DNA of 64,000 bases from Pseudodesulfovibrio profundus (lineage in GTDB: Bacteria; Desulfobacterota; Desulfovibrionia; Desulfovibrionales; Desulfovibrionaceae), in the NCBI RefSeq assembly GCF_900217235.1, contig NZ_LT907975.1, forward strand, positions 372,001-436,000, read 5' to 3'. The notes under the pieces are model-generated. The model saw nothing but the letters and a program-made list of their open reading frames with translations. It did no database searches and had not been told where the DNA came from. Of this stretch, positions 9,871-18,737 are shown piece by piece (within the stretch, counting starts at the first letter, position 1; every line of letters starts with the position of its first letter). The translations under genes and the position numbers were made by a program.

Positions 9871-9976
9871 AAGCCTCCTTTGGGCTTCTTACGTCCACCT
9901 TAGCTCGTGGTCCAGTTTCCTGAACCCACTTCTTTGGGCACAATTAAAGTCAAGAGCATTTGACGTGAGAGAGCAT

Positions 9977-10008
9977 AAAAAAAAGGCCGCATAGTGCGGC
10001 CTTTTTTA
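9977..10008 (-). terminator. Intrinsic terminator after fliM
   Basis: GGCCGC-atagt-GCGGCC stem between a run of eight A and a run of six T, 11 bp past the fliM stop. It can function in both directions. Confidence 0.88.
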
Positions 10009-10018
10009 GGAGGCTTTA

Positions 10019-10996
10019 TTAATATCGTATCTCTTCTTCGGAGACGACCTGGAATGACTTATTGCCTTTGACTCGTCCAGGCAGTCCATGAAATTTTCTG
10101 ACCCCTTCAACTTCTGCTTCAAGCAACTCATCTTCGTCGGTATCCAACAAAATGATATCGCCTTCCTGCAAATAGAGTAACTGCCGACCGCTGATGGTTG
10201 TCTTGCCCAATCTGACGACCATTTCGACAGGTGTTTCCATCAAGCGTTCCTTGAAGCGGTTGATCCACACATGGTCCACTTCCAATCGTTCGGATTGAAA
10301 CGATGCATGCAGTTTGGAGCGGATTGGCTCCATGGTTGCGTAGGGGAGGCAGACAATCAATGAACCAATGGCATTCTCCAGTTCGACTTCAAAAGTTACG
10401 ACAATTACGACGTCGGACGGCGGGACAATGGCTGCAAACTGAGGGTTGACTTCTGTTCTGAGCATTTCCACATGCACTTCATGAACAGGCTTCCAGGATT
10501 CTTCCATATTGGTCAGGGCAATCTTAACAACCCGTTCCACGATCGCCTGTTCAATGGGAGTGAAGTCACGGCCTTCAACCTTGGGTTGACTACCGGCCCC
10601 ACCAAAAAAGTTCTCTACCAGTGCAAATACCAGTCTCGAGTCAACAACCAGAAGGGCATTGCCTCTGAGAGGGTCCATCTTGAAAATGGAAATGGAAGTC
10701 GGGACAGGCAGGGAACGCATGAAGTCTCCGAACTTGGACATATCAATTGAGATAGGGTTGATGTCGACCCGTTTGCGCATGGTATTCGCCAATGCGTTTG
10801 TACAGAGTCGTGCAAAGCGGTCATTGACGATTTCAAGAACAGGCATGCGACCACGAATGATTCGATCCTGATTGGCCAAATCAAACGCGACAACACCAGA
10901 ATCATCTTCTGGTATCTCGGTCTCCGTTTCGACATCCCCGCCTGACAACCCTCGGAGGAGGGCATCAACTTCATCTTGTTCGAGGATTTTGCTCAT
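10019..10996 (-). CDS. fliM: Flagellar motor switch protein FliM
   Basis: 325 residues, the normal FliM size. The N-terminus carries the CheY-P-binding segment 'LEQDEVDALLRGL' (residues 5-17). The middle domain follows ('FARLCTNALANTMRKRVDI'), and a C-terminal SpoA/FliN-like domain ('ETPVEMVVRLGKTTISGRQLLYLQEGDIILLD' region) closes the protein. It forms part of the rotor C-ring that sets rotation direction. It is a single-gene unit here, with no other flagellar gene in the window. The 260 bp upstream is AT-rich and holds its promoter region, but no convincing -35/-10 pair stands out. Confidence 0.95.
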   Translation of the reverse strand: MSKILEQDEVDALLRGLSGGDVETETEIPEDDSGVVAFDLANQDRIIRGRMPVLEIVNDRFARLCTNALANTMRKRVDINPISIDMSKFGDFMRSLPVPTSISIFKMDPLRGNALLVVDSRLVFALVENFFGGAGSQPKVEGRDFTPIEQAIVERVVKIALTNMEESWKPVHEVHVEMLRTEVNPQFAAIVPPSDVVIVVTFEVELENAIGSLIVCLPYATMEPIRSKLHASFQSERLEVDHVWINRFKERLMETPVEMVVRLGKTTISGRQLLYLQEGDIILLDTDEDELLEAEVEGVRKFHGLPGRVKGNKSFQVVSEEEIRY

Positions 10997-11222
10997 ATAA
11001 CAAAGCCTCTCTCATTTACCATATTACACGTCATGCTTTTGCCTGCGTCGTAAAATTGAACATAAAAAAACAGTTAGCAAAAAATGGGCCGACTTCAATT
11101 AGTCTATTCGACCATAAGACGCGATAACTTAAGAAAATGTTACACAGGGGAGGTCGTGAAAGCAATAGTTCGCCCCCTGTATAGGGAATAAGTTTGGTGA
11201 GTTTATTTAGAAACTCTCTAGT

Positions 11223-11258
11223 AAAAAGGTAACACGCTATAATAACATTACCTTTTTT
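11223..11258 (-). terminator. Intrinsic terminator after the deacetylase-like gene
   Basis: AAAAAGGTAA and TTACCTTTTT arms around a 15-base loop. On the minus strand the hairpin starts at the stop codon and ends in a T run. Confidence 0.75.
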
Positions 11259-12489
11259 ATTCAGGCTTCAAAGAAGACAAGGGGATGAGTTGAATGGAAT
11301 TGTTTCTATTTTTCGCCCATTTTTCAAGTGCATCGACGGTTTCTTTATAAGGATGGCCGATTGCAATGGAGTAGCCTTCCTTCATTGCAACATTTTCTGC
11401 CTTCTTGAGTTGATGCACTATGGCATTCACATCCTTGACGTTGTCGATGAAAATGTCGCGTTCATAAAAAGGAATGCCCACATTGGCCGCAGTCTGTCTG
11501 GCGACACTTTTGCCTGTAGTCAGACTATCGAGAAAAAAGAGCCCTTGCTTGTTAAACTCCTCAAGCGCGACCTTCATGCCCGCTGCATATCCCGTGAAGC
11601 GTGATCCCATATGGTTGTTGACGCCAATCGCTTCTGGAACCTGCGCGATGTTGGCAGCAACCTGTTTCCTGATGGCGTCGGCCGTCATATCCACGAACAA
11701 GGCATCTTCACCTGGATTGTAACGAGGGTACCCCTTGGGTTCCATCGGGAAGTGAATTATCAAATCCTGCTGTTTTTCTAGTATGATTTTCACTGACTTT
11801 CGAGTGTGCGTGGCGTGTGGCCAAACTGCATATGTCACTGGGAAATCAAGATTGATCAGGCCATTCAGAACTGCGAGGTTTTCACCAATATCGTCTATGA
11901 CGATTGCTAGTTTAGGACCTTTGTGTTCAGGAGTTGGAAGAGCCATGGGGATGGTCTTCAAGAGTATTCTATGAGTTGGAACCCCTGCAATGGATATGAG
12001 TAGTTCGTGATCTGCCTCGCTTTCAACTTCCGCCGTACATTCTCTTTGGGCCATTCGTGCTTTGAGGTTCTTGCGAAAGACACCATAGTCATTCATGGGA
12101 GGCATTTGGAGTACCTGGTAATGGTATCCTTCATTCTCATGACGACGTATTTCTACGTCCAAGAGTTCCAGCTTGTTCATCTCCAAGCCCATGTCGCGCA
12201 TGGTTTGTATTATGGAGAGATCGACCTTTTTAACTATATCTTCAAGGTGCGAACTCGTGTCTTCTTCATAAATGCGAGGAGCAGGAGTAGGGCTTTCGAC
12301 AATAGTCGTATCCGCAACGACCTTTGGCGGGGGAGTCTCTTCTGTGAGAAGAAAATACCCTAATGCCAGCAACCCCAAAAATATGACTGTGAAAAAGAAA
12401 ACCAACGGACCGGGTTGGTACAGCCTTGAGAGAAGGCTGTCCAATCCGGTCCTTTCTTGTTTGGTTTCTTCCTGCGAACGTTCGTCCAT
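11257..12489 (-). CDS. Divergent polysaccharide deacetylase family protein (YibQ-like)
   Basis: 410 residues: a cytoplasmic N-terminus, one membrane helix (about 28-46), a linker, and a C-terminal domain of about 220 residues. That domain has 'KLAIVIDDIGEN' (metal-binding-type Asp pair), 'HFPMEPKGYPRYNPG', 'GVNNHMGSRFT' and 'IAIGHPYKETVDAL'. These are signatures of the COG2861 family related to polysaccharide deacetylases. The catalytic activity of this family is not well established. It sits 18 bp after ctpA in an envC-ctpA-yibQ-like cluster, and E. coli also has envC next to yibQ, so a role in envelope maintenance or division is likely. Confidence 0.88.
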   Translation of the reverse strand: MDERSQEETKQERTGLDSLLSRLYQPGPLVFFFTVIFLGLLALGYFLLTEETPPPKVVADTTIVESPTPAPRIYEEDTSSHLEDIVKKVDLSIIQTMRDMGLEMNKLELLDVEIRRHENEGYHYQVLQMPPMNDYGVFRKNLKARMAQRECTAEVESEADHELLISIAGVPTHRILLKTIPMALPTPEHKGPKLAIVIDDIGENLAVLNGLINLDFPVTYAVWPHATHTRKSVKIILEKQQDLIIHFPMEPKGYPRYNPGEDALFVDMTADAIRKQVAANIAQVPEAIGVNNHMGSRFTGYAAGMKVALEEFNKQGLFFLDSLTTGKSVARQTAANVGIPFYERDIFIDNVKDVNAIVHQLKKAENVAMKEGYSIAIGHPYKETVDALEKWAKNRNNSIQLIPLSSLKPE

Positions 12490-12507
12490 GGAAGACTATT
12501 CCTGCTT

Positions 12508-13791
12508 TTAATTAATCTCTTTGAGCTTCGGGAGAGTCTTGACCAACTCCAAAGCCATTCTGAGCTGGTTGTCTTGTTCAAGGCGTTCCTTGGACAATTC
12601 AGCATCCTTGTCTTTCACCTTTTGAGGCTCACTGCCATTTTCAAGGTGTCGGCTCAGATCTTTTTCACGAACAGTGAATCGCTTACGCATTGCCTTGTCT
12701 TCGTCCGCAGTCGGAGCGAGGAACGGGATGCGCAAATCAGGCTCAATACCTTTTGCCTGAATGGATCGGCCGTTCGGAGTGTAGTAGAGCGCTGTGGTCA
12801 ATTTGATTCCAGAACCATCGGTCATGGGAATAATAGTCTGGACCGATCCCTTTCCGAAAGAGCGTTCACCCATAATCAGGGCTCGCTTGTGATCCTGAAG
12901 TGCGCCTGCCACGATTTCCGAAGCAGAAGCAGAGCCAGCATTGATCAGAACAACTACTGGAACCTTTACTTCGCTTGCATTCTTGGATGCATAGAAATCC
13001 TTGCGATTGGCAGAGTCTTTGCCTTGGATGTAGACGATTGTGCCGTCTTCAATGAAGGTATCAGCAACCGATACTGCCTGACCAAGTAAACCACCTGGGT
13101 TATTTCTCAAGTCAAGAACGATACCTTTAAGGGTGTGGTCTTTTTGGTAGTCCCTGATCTTTTCACGCATGTTTTTGGTGGTGGACTCTTTGAAACCTGT
13201 CAATCGAAGATACATGTAACCATCTTCAAGTGACTGAGACTTTACGCTGATAATGGGAATGGTGCCGCGAACAATGGGGACTTCGATAGGCTTGTTGGCT
13301 TCCTTATGGAGAATGAGGAGATCAACAGTGGTCCCTTTTTCGCCACGGATGCGTTTGACTGCATCCATCAAGGTCATGTCCTGGGTAGATTCACCATCAA
13401 TCTCAAGAATGAGGTCACCAGCAAGCAATCCAGCTTTGTAAGCCGGTGTGTCTTCGATCGGAGCGACAACAATGAGTCGTCCTTGTTCCATGCTGATCTC
13501 AATGCCAATTCCAGAGAATTTACCAGCGGTCTGCTCCTGCATATCCTTGTAATCTTCAGGAGTGAGGTAAGTGGAATGCGGGTCGAGCTCTTCGATCATC
13601 CCTTTAATGGAATTGTCGATGAGCTCTTTGCGTGAAATGGGTTGAACATAGTAGCTCTCAACCATATCAAGCACTTGCGAAAATCGTTTAAGCGCCTGGA
13701 AGTGATCATCCTTCGCGGCGATGGTAGGCCCGGGGGCAATCGCTAAGGTGAATAACAAGAGAAAAGAAACAATCCAGAGCGTTATACGCAT
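12508..13791 (-). CDS. ctpA: Carboxy-terminal processing protease (S41 family)
   Basis: 427 residues from the ATG at 13791, chosen for the GGGAGG before it and because the protein then begins with a signal peptide ('MRITLWIVSFLLLFTLAIA'). A PDZ domain (about 85-165) and S41 protease core follow. The core has 'LDLRNNPGGLL', the Ser motif 'AGSASASEIVAGALQDH' (about 285-301) and the general-base Lys in 'ERSFGKGSVQTI' (K314). It trims or degrades periplasmic proteins. The envC-like gene upstream and deacetylase-like gene downstream form one operon. The reading frame continues to 13824, but those 11 residues are unlike a signal peptide. Confidence 0.93.
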   Translation of the reverse strand: MRITLWIVSFLLLFTLAIAPGPTIAAKDDHFQALKRFSQVLDMVESYYVQPISRKELIDNSIKGMIEELDPHSTYLTPEDYKDMQEQTAGKFSGIGIEISMEQGRLIVVAPIEDTPAYKAGLLAGDLILEIDGESTQDMTLMDAVKRIRGEKGTTVDLLILHKEANKPIEVPIVRGTIPIISVKSQSLEDGYMYLRLTGFKESTTKNMREKIRDYQKDHTLKGIVLDLRNNPGGLLGQAVSVADTFIEDGTIVYIQGKDSANRKDFYASKNASEVKVPVVVLINAGSASASEIVAGALQDHKRALIMGERSFGKGSVQTIIPMTDGSGIKLTTALYYTPNGRSIQAKGIEPDLRIPFLAPTADEDKAMRKRFTVREKDLSRHLENGSEPQKVKDKDAELSKERLEQDNQLRMALELVKTLPKLKEIN

Positions 13792-13834
13792 ACGTCCTCC
13801 CGTGGAACGGAGTAGTGTTATCATCCAGGTCGAA

Positions 13835-14944
13835 TCAGCGTTTAGCTGTAGTCAACCAAAGCTTTGGGTTAATTGGTTTTTGGTGAAAACGCAATTCAAA
13901 ATACAGACCAGGGCCGCCTGTCTTGGGGTTGTATCCCACCACCCCCAAGGGTTCATTCTTTTCGACTTCCTGACCATTTCGGACAAAGGTTTCGGATAAG
14001 TATGCATAAAGGCTGTAGTAATCATAACCATTATACACAATGATAACATGTCCAAAACCGCGTAATGTGTCATTGTGTACTACCTTGCCCCAGAAAACCG
14101 ACTGGACATTAGCGGTGTCGTTTGCTGAGAGTACCCAACCTCGAACAGGTGGTTTGGCTTTGAGGTTGAACCCTGAAACAATACGACCATCCACCGGCCA
14201 TGGTAGACTTCGTTTATACATCCCAAACTGCTTGGTCTTTTGGGACTGCAATTGGTATTTAAGTTCCTGGATGGTATCCAGAATCTCACTCAGTTCCTTT
14301 TCTGTATTCTGACGTTCATTGCGAACAACTCGTAACCGTTTGCGTAAGGCCAGCTTGCTGTTCAGCAGTCGATCTTTGCTTTTGTTCACCTCGGTCAACT
14401 GAGCCTGAGCTTCTTCTTCAAGTAACCGTTGACGTTCAAGGTTGCGAGATATTTTCCCGGAATTGACACGTGCTTCTTTGAGCTTTTCGGTGGCGGCACC
14501 ATAAATATCTGACAACCAGTTGAAACGGCGATCAAACATATCCCAGCTTTCAGTGCCTTTGAACTTTGATTGAATGCTTTGCATGTGTACCGGCCACAGA
14601 GCCTGTAACAAGCTGCGCAATTCATTCATTATCTTCTTTTTTTCTTCTTCAAGGGCATAATGTGCCTTTCTTGCTTCCTGTTCATTCCCTCGTATAGCTG
14701 CAAGAGTACTTTCCTGATCATTGATTTTCTTTTGCAACAGTCTGATATCATGTTCAATGTCAGAAAGTTGTGTTGAAATTTTTCCCGCTTGTTTGGTTAG
14801 TTCTCGAACCCTGAGTTCTTTGTCGTCAGCTTCTTGATGTTGTCGTTGTAACGACTCATGTAATACTTCACCCTTATCCTCAGCAAAAGATGGGTAAGGG
14901 TGGAGTAAGAGAAGCAGGGTGCAGATCAGGAAAGGAATTTTCAT
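13835..14944 (-). CDS. EnvC-like murein hydrolase activator (degenerate LytM/M23 domain)
   Basis: 369 residues: signal peptide ('MKIPFLICTLLLLLHPYPSFA'), long coiled coil (about 25-235), and a C-terminal LytM-type domain (about 250-369). In active M23 peptidases the last domain contains an HxxxD and an HxH. Here the corresponding places read 'YAYLSE' and 'GLYFELRF', with no Zn-binding His. This matches EnvC, which activates amidases rather than cutting peptidoglycan itself. It is followed 43 bp later by ctpA. Confidence 0.88.
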   Translation of the reverse strand: MKIPFLICTLLLLLHPYPSFAEDKGEVLHESLQRQHQEADDKELRVRELTKQAGKISTQLSDIEHDIRLLQKKINDQESTLAAIRGNEQEARKAHYALEEEKKKIMNELRSLLQALWPVHMQSIQSKFKGTESWDMFDRRFNWLSDIYGAATEKLKEARVNSGKISRNLERQRLLEEEAQAQLTEVNKSKDRLLNSKLALRKRLRVVRNERQNTEKELSEILDTIQELKYQLQSQKTKQFGMYKRSLPWPVDGRIVSGFNLKAKPPVRGWVLSANDTANVQSVFWGKVVHNDTLRGFGHVIIVYNGYDYYSLYAYLSETFVRNGQEVEKNEPLGVVGYNPKTGGPGLYFELRFHQKPINPKLWLTTAKR

Positions 14945-14948
14945 CGAG

Positions 14949-15602
14949 TCAGTTGGTTAGATAGTCTTTTAGAGGACAGGTTTGGCACAGCGGGTTGCGT
15001 TTTTTACACCACTGTTTGCCTATACGCACTATCAGTGCATGACATTCATTGTAGGTTGCCACATCTTCAGGCAGAGCGTCCATGAAAAGCGTTTGAAGTT
15101 CATGATATTCCATCCCCTCAAAGACGAAGCCGTGTCTGGACATCATTCGAAATGTATACGCATCGATGACAAAGCTCGGCTTTTCCAAGGCGTAAAGAAG
15201 TATGGAGTCAGCCGTTTCCGGCCCAATGCCGTTTATAGACAACAACTTGGGACGTAGCGCATGAAGAGGATACTCTTTCAAGGCTTGTATGTCGTATGCA
15301 ACTTCATTTTTCAGGAAGTTGAGTAGATTTGCTAACCGTCTGGCTTTCACATTATAATAACCAGCGGGACGAATTAGTTTAGCTAAATCTTTGAGTGGCA
15401 ATTCCGCCATTTGAAAGGGCGCAAGAAGGTCATGCTCCTTGAGGTTGCTGATTGCCTTTTCCACATTACTCCAATTGGTATTCTGCGTCAGAATAGCTCC
15501 GACCATGACCTCAAACGGAGTATCCCCCGGCCACCAGTCACTGGGGCCGAGGGCGTCGAGCATTGCTTCATACATGGACCTTGTGGTAGCGGCTGAAGTC
15601 AT
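14949..15602 (-). CDS. HhH-GPD DNA glycosylase, endonuclease III-like (COG2231 type)
   Basis: 217 residues from the ATG at 15602, which overlaps the prmA stop as TAATG and has GGAGA just upstream. It has the helix-hairpin-helix 'LLSINGIGPETADSILLYAL' and the catalytic Asp in 'FVIDAYTFR'. Endonuclease III has a Lys in the hairpin for AP-lyase chemistry. Here the position is filled by 'GPET', so a monofunctional base-excision glycosylase is more likely. The C-terminus has 'CKKRNPLCQTC', part of an Fe-S-type Cys pattern without the usual last Cys. It probably removes damaged bases; the substrate is unknown. Confidence 0.85.
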   Translation of the reverse strand: MTSAATTRSMYEAMLDALGPSDWWPGDTPFEVMVGAILTQNTNWSNVEKAISNLKEHDLLAPFQMAELPLKDLAKLIRPAGYYNVKARRLANLLNFLKNEVAYDIQALKEYPLHALRPKLLSINGIGPETADSILLYALEKPSFVIDAYTFRMMSRHGFVFEGMEYHELQTLFMDALPEDVATYNECHALIVRIGKQWCKKRNPLCQTCPLKDYLTN

Positions 15603-16465
15603 TATTCTCCGACTTGTTCCCAGACAAGGCATTCCCACTCGCCCTGAACATAACGCTCGGGCTTGCCAATACCTTGCCGTTCGTAAACATCTGCTACGGT
15701 GTCTGCCTGATTACCCGCGAGTATGCCGGAAAGGATCAGGACACCACCGGGCTTGACGTGCGAAATGATATCTCTGGCCATTTCAATAAGTGGACCGGAC
15801 AGAATGTTAGCCACGACTACATCAAAAAGCTGACTCTTTTCAAGGCACTCAATGCTGCCAACGGCCAGGTCAATGTTTTGATCGACATGGTTCTTTTGGA
15901 CATTTTCGACAGCGCAAACAATGGCCTGCGGATCGATATCCAGGCCTGTTCCCTGTAATCCCAGCTTACACATTCCTATTCCAAGTATTCCGGAACCTGT
16001 GCCAAGATCGAGGAAAGTTTGGTTGGTCTTAATGATATCCTTTTGAGCCAGAGCACCGATTGTTTCCAAACAGAGAGCAGTGGTAGGGTGGTGTCCTGTA
16101 CCAAATGCCATTTTGGGTTCAATAACGATGTGCGTGGTGTTGTCGTCTTCACCGTTTTCGAGCCAGGGAGGAAGAATCCTGAAGGTTTCGCCGCAGTTGA
16201 CCGGATTGAAGAAATCCTTCCAAGCCATAGCCCAATCTTCAGATTCCTGCTCGGAATGCTTCACCTCAACAGTTGGGAATTCTTTCTTGAACTCGCTGAC
16301 AATCTCCATTCCCAGAGGATGATCTTCAAGATACATGGTCATGTGGCGGCCATTGTCGACGGGAGTTTCTTCCCAGCCATGAGGAACTTTAGAGGAAATG
16401 AAGAGACCTGCTTCATCAGCCATTTCTTCCGGGATCGTGAATTCTATTTTGAGCAATGTGGACAT
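15602..16465 (-). CDS. prmA: Ribosomal protein L11 methyltransferase
   Basis: 287 residues from the ATG at 16465 (GGAG six bases upstream; the protein starts 'MSTLLKIEFTIPEEM'). The AdoMet-binding domain shows 'TFLDLGTGSGILGIGMCKLG' and the family motif 'VVANILSGPLIEMA', preceded by 'MAFGTGHHPTT'. It trimethylates L11. It is translationally coupled to the glycosylase gene. The start codon is only 17 bp after a hairpin that looks like a terminator for the genes further upstream. Confidence 0.95.
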   Translation of the reverse strand: MSTLLKIEFTIPEEMADEAGLFISSKVPHGWEETPVDNGRHMTMYLEDHPLGMEIVSEFKKEFPTVEVKHSEQESEDWAMAWKDFFNPVNCGETFRILPPWLENGEDDNTTHIVIEPKMAFGTGHHPTTALCLETIGALAQKDIIKTNQTFLDLGTGSGILGIGMCKLGLQGTGLDIDPQAIVCAVENVQKNHVDQNIDLAVGSIECLEKSQLFDVVVANILSGPLIEMARDIISHVKPGGVLILSGILAGNQADTVADVYERQGIGKPERYVQGEWECLVWEQVGE

Positions 16466-16482
16466 GTAAACTCCATTGTTGG

Positions 16483-16515
16483 AAAAGATAAGGCCGGGAG
16501 CCTGTGCTCCCGGCC
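16483..16515 (-). terminator. Hairpin with short T-tract upstream of prmA
   Basis: GGCCGGGAGC-ctgt-GCTCCCGGCC, a perfect 10-bp stem, followed on the minus strand by TTATCTTTT. It probably ended the dut-argD-small gene transcript before IS1595 copy 1 landed between that gene and the hairpin. It is so close to prmA that prmA must use read-through or a promoter overlapping the hairpin. Confidence 0.75.
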
Positions 16516-16536
16516 GGTAATAACGCAATTCATTTA

Positions 16537-17245
16537 GGGGCTGTACCAGATAACTAGCCCATATGTCTTCTAACCCACTGTTTCAGTTGTTTAAACTGGC
16601 TTCGCGGATTGCTGTTATTAAAACGCCACTCGCATTCCTTTAAAAACAGAGAAAAATGCTTGGTTGGAATGCCGTTGAATTTCCTCATATGGCGTTTGGC
16701 CTGGTTCCAAAAATTCTCGATTCCATTGATGTGGTTGTGGCTATCTGCAAACAGCTTCGAGTGGTTGATTCGGAAGTGTTTGAACGCTGACACATCAAGG
16801 ACATTGTAGCCATACCAGCAGTCCGAGTAAACCACACTGTCTGGCTGGATTCTTTCCTGAATAATGGGAAGCAAGGTTTTACCTTTCGCATCAGGAATCA
16901 CCTGTGTATAGACCTTCCCGCCCCTTTTAAGGATTCCAAAAACAGGAACCTTACCAGCCGCCCCACGTCCTCTTTTGCCCTTTCGCTTGCCACCGAAGTA
17001 GCTCTCATCGACCTCAAATTCGCCAAAATCCATCCCTTCACAGGACTCTTCTACCGCTATGATTTCCCGGAGCCGGTGAAAGTAATAGGCGGCTGTTTTG
17101 ACGTTCACACCAACCAGATCGGCAGCGCAACGAGCTGTCGTGCCAGCCACAAAATGTTCGATTAAACGAAGCTGCTTGTCCTTGCTCAAACGACTTTTTC
17201 GCATTGCCATACCGATAACCCAAAGGAGTTATCTGGTACAGCCCC
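16537..17245 (-). mobile_element. IS1595-family insertion sequence, copy 1 (709 bp)
   Basis: The ends are GGGGCTGTACCAGATAACT and its inverse complement. A perfect 8-bp target duplication TTCATTTA flanks it (16529-16536 and 17246-17253), the size known for IS1595-type elements. It carries one intact transposase gene. It landed a few bases after the stop codon of a 70-codon gene and did not break a coding region. It has the same length as the copy at 55445-56153, which lies in the opposite orientation. Confidence 0.95.
16554..17210 (-). CDS. IS1595-family transposase
   Basis: 218 residues. It has an N-terminal HTH-like region ('CAADLVGVNVKTAAYYFHRL') and an ISXO2-like DDE domain with 'FEVDESYFGGKRKGKRG' (D), 'VVYSDCWYGYN' (D) and 'HINGIENFWNQAKRHM' (E). 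Complete and identical in protein sequence to the second copy in this window. Confidence 0.95.
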   Translation of the reverse strand: MAMRKSRLSKDKQLRLIEHFVAGTTARCAADLVGVNVKTAAYYFHRLREIIAVEESCEGMDFGEFEVDESYFGGKRKGKRGRGAAGKVPVFGILKRGGKVYTQVIPDAKGKTLLPIIQERIQPDSVVYSDCWYGYNVLDVSAFKHFRINHSKLFADSHNHINGIENFWNQAKRHMRKFNGIPTKHFSLFLKECEWRFNNSNPRSQFKQLKQWVRRHMG

Positions 17246-17256
17246 TTCATTTAATA

Positions 17257-17469
17257 CTAGAATACTTTGTCAATAAATGAGCCTTTCCCAGTATATTGAA
17301 AGGCTTGTATAGTGGTCTTTTGATCTTGTTGTTCCATATGGGCTTTCACTGGAGCTGCCTGGATTTGCTCCTTTGGCTCTTCTCTGACGGGTTCTACTTC
17401 ATCCCGTTTTTCTTCAAATCGATTTGGCGCATACTCGCTGATCGATTCCAGTGCTCCAATATCTGACAT
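17257..17469 (-). CDS. Small hypothetical protein (70 aa)
   Basis: AGAGGTT lies 6 bases before the ATG. The protein is hydrophilic and rich in Glu/Gln/Pro/Lys ('EEKRDEVEPVREEPKEQ'), with no membrane segment and no recognised domain. It is 45 bp downstream of the aminotransferase gene and on the same strand, so it is probably the last gene of a dut-argD operon. IS1595 copy 1 inserted just after its stop codon, separating it from the hairpin at 16483-16515. Function unknown. Confidence 0.6.
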   Translation of the reverse strand: MSDIGALESISEYAPNRFEEKRDEVEPVREEPKEQIQAAPVKAHMEQQDQKTTIQAFQYTGKGSFIDKVF

Positions 17470-17514
17470 CTCAGTAACCTCTAATTAAGAGAATACGTGC
17501 TTGCCTTCATGTGG

Positions 17515-18726
17515 TCAAGATGCGTCCACCTCACCAAGAATGCTGTCCAGTTCGTTTACAAACGTACGGATGTCGTCCTCTTCTATTGTAAGAGGAGGAA
17601 CAAGGCGCAGGATTGTCCCCTGGGTCAAATTACATATTATGCGCTTGGCAAGTAAACGCTTCCAGACTTCTGTTCCGTTAAACGCAAGCTCAATGCCGAA
17701 AAGAAGGCCCAATCCACGCGAGCCGACTATCTTGTCGGGGTGCTTGATACGAATGCGCTCAATCTCCTCTGTTGCGAGTTGCCCTAACGCAATAGCACGC
17801 TCTGCCAGGCGCTCTTCAAGCATAATATCAATTACTTTGGAAGCAACCGCTGAAACGACACCGCCACCACCGAAGGTCGTCGCATGAGAGCCCGGCTCAA
17901 AACCTTTGGCAACTTCATCTGAGCAGAGCACAGCGCCCATGGGGAGACCGTTGGCCAACGCCTTGGCGGAAGTGAAGATGTCCGGCTGTATACCGTAGTG
18001 CTGATGGGCCCAGAAACGTCCGGTACGACAAAGACCTGTCTGCACCTCATCAACTATGAGTAACAATCCGTTTTCCTTGCAAAGATCAACGATATCTCGA
18101 ACGTATTCAGTTGGGAGAGGGCGTACGCCACCTTCCCCCTGAACCATTTCGATCATGATCGCCGCCGTATTTTGACCAACAGCGCCTCGTAAAGCGTTCA
18201 TGTTACCAAATGGAACGGTGACAAAACCGTCTGGAAGGGGGGAGAAACCGTCTTTGATCGGTCCTTCCTGACCTGTTGCGGTCAGGGTTGACAGAGTTCG
18301 ACCATGGAACGATTTCTCTAAGGTGATAATTTCGTATCGATCAGTTTTTCTGACCTTGCGCATATATCGGCGGGCCAGTTTGATAGCCCCTTCGTTCGCC
18401 TCCGCACCAGAGTTACTGAAAAAGACCTTTCCCGCAGCACATGTCGAAAGCAATTTCTCAGCCAGTTCCAGTTGTGGCTCCTGATAGAACAAGTTGGAAA
18501 TATGTACCAGTTTTCGGGCTTGTTCAGACATGACGTCTGCAAGATCATCTCTCGAATGCCCAAGACTGCAAACAGCGATACCGGATAAAAAGTCGATATA
18601 CTCGTTGTTGTCCAGATCATACAAGCGAGAACCTTTGGCTTTGGATATGGCTATGGGGTAGCGGCCATAGGTATTGCAAAGAAGGTTGGATTCCCGCTCT
18701 TTTATTGCGTCAAATTTATTGCTCAT
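17515..18726 (-). CDS. argD: Acetylornithine aminotransferase family (class III PLP)
   Basis: 403 residues from the ATG at 18726; another in-frame ATG at 18738 overlaps the dut stop and would add four residues. Class III aminotransferase signatures are present: 'FFSNSGAEANEGAIKLARRY', 'SFHGRT', 'LLIVDEVQTGLCRTG' and the PLP lysine in 'FTSAKALANGLPMGAVL'. It most likely converts N-acetylornithine and 2-oxoglutarate to the semialdehyde and glutamate in arginine synthesis. Related omega-aminotransferases cannot be excluded. It follows dut directly. Confidence 0.88.
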   Translation of the reverse strand: MSNKFDAIKERESNLLCNTYGRYPIAISKAKGSRLYDLDNNEYIDFLSGIAVCSLGHSRDDLADVMSEQARKLVHISNLFYQEPQLELAEKLLSTCAAGKVFFSNSGAEANEGAIKLARRYMRKVRKTDRYEIITLEKSFHGRTLSTLTATGQEGPIKDGFSPLPDGFVTVPFGNMNALRGAVGQNTAAIMIEMVQGEGGVRPLPTEYVRDIVDLCKENGLLLIVDEVQTGLCRTGRFWAHQHYGIQPDIFTSAKALANGLPMGAVLCSDEVAKGFEPGSHATTFGGGGVVSAVASKVIDIMLEERLAERAIALGQLATEEIERIRIKHPDKIVGSRGLGLLFGIELAFNGTEVWKRLLAKRIICNLTQGTILRLVPPLTIEEDDIRTFVNELDSILGEVDAS

Positions 18727-18737
18727 AACATTTCCCA

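Larger units (their letters stand above)
8641..9933 (-). mobile_element. IS3-family insertion sequence (1293 bp), complete
   Basis: Terminal inverted repeats begin AGAAGTGGGTTCA at the left end and its complement at the right. The match resumes as TGGACCA after a divergent stretch, giving ends of about 26 bp. The flanks show a 3-bp direct repeat TTG (8638-8640 and 9934-9936), typical for IS3-family insertion. It carries orfA and orfB on the minus strand. Its base composition is visibly richer in G+C than the surrounding genes, suggesting arrival from a higher-GC host. Both ORFs look intact, so it may be active. Confidence 0.9.
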
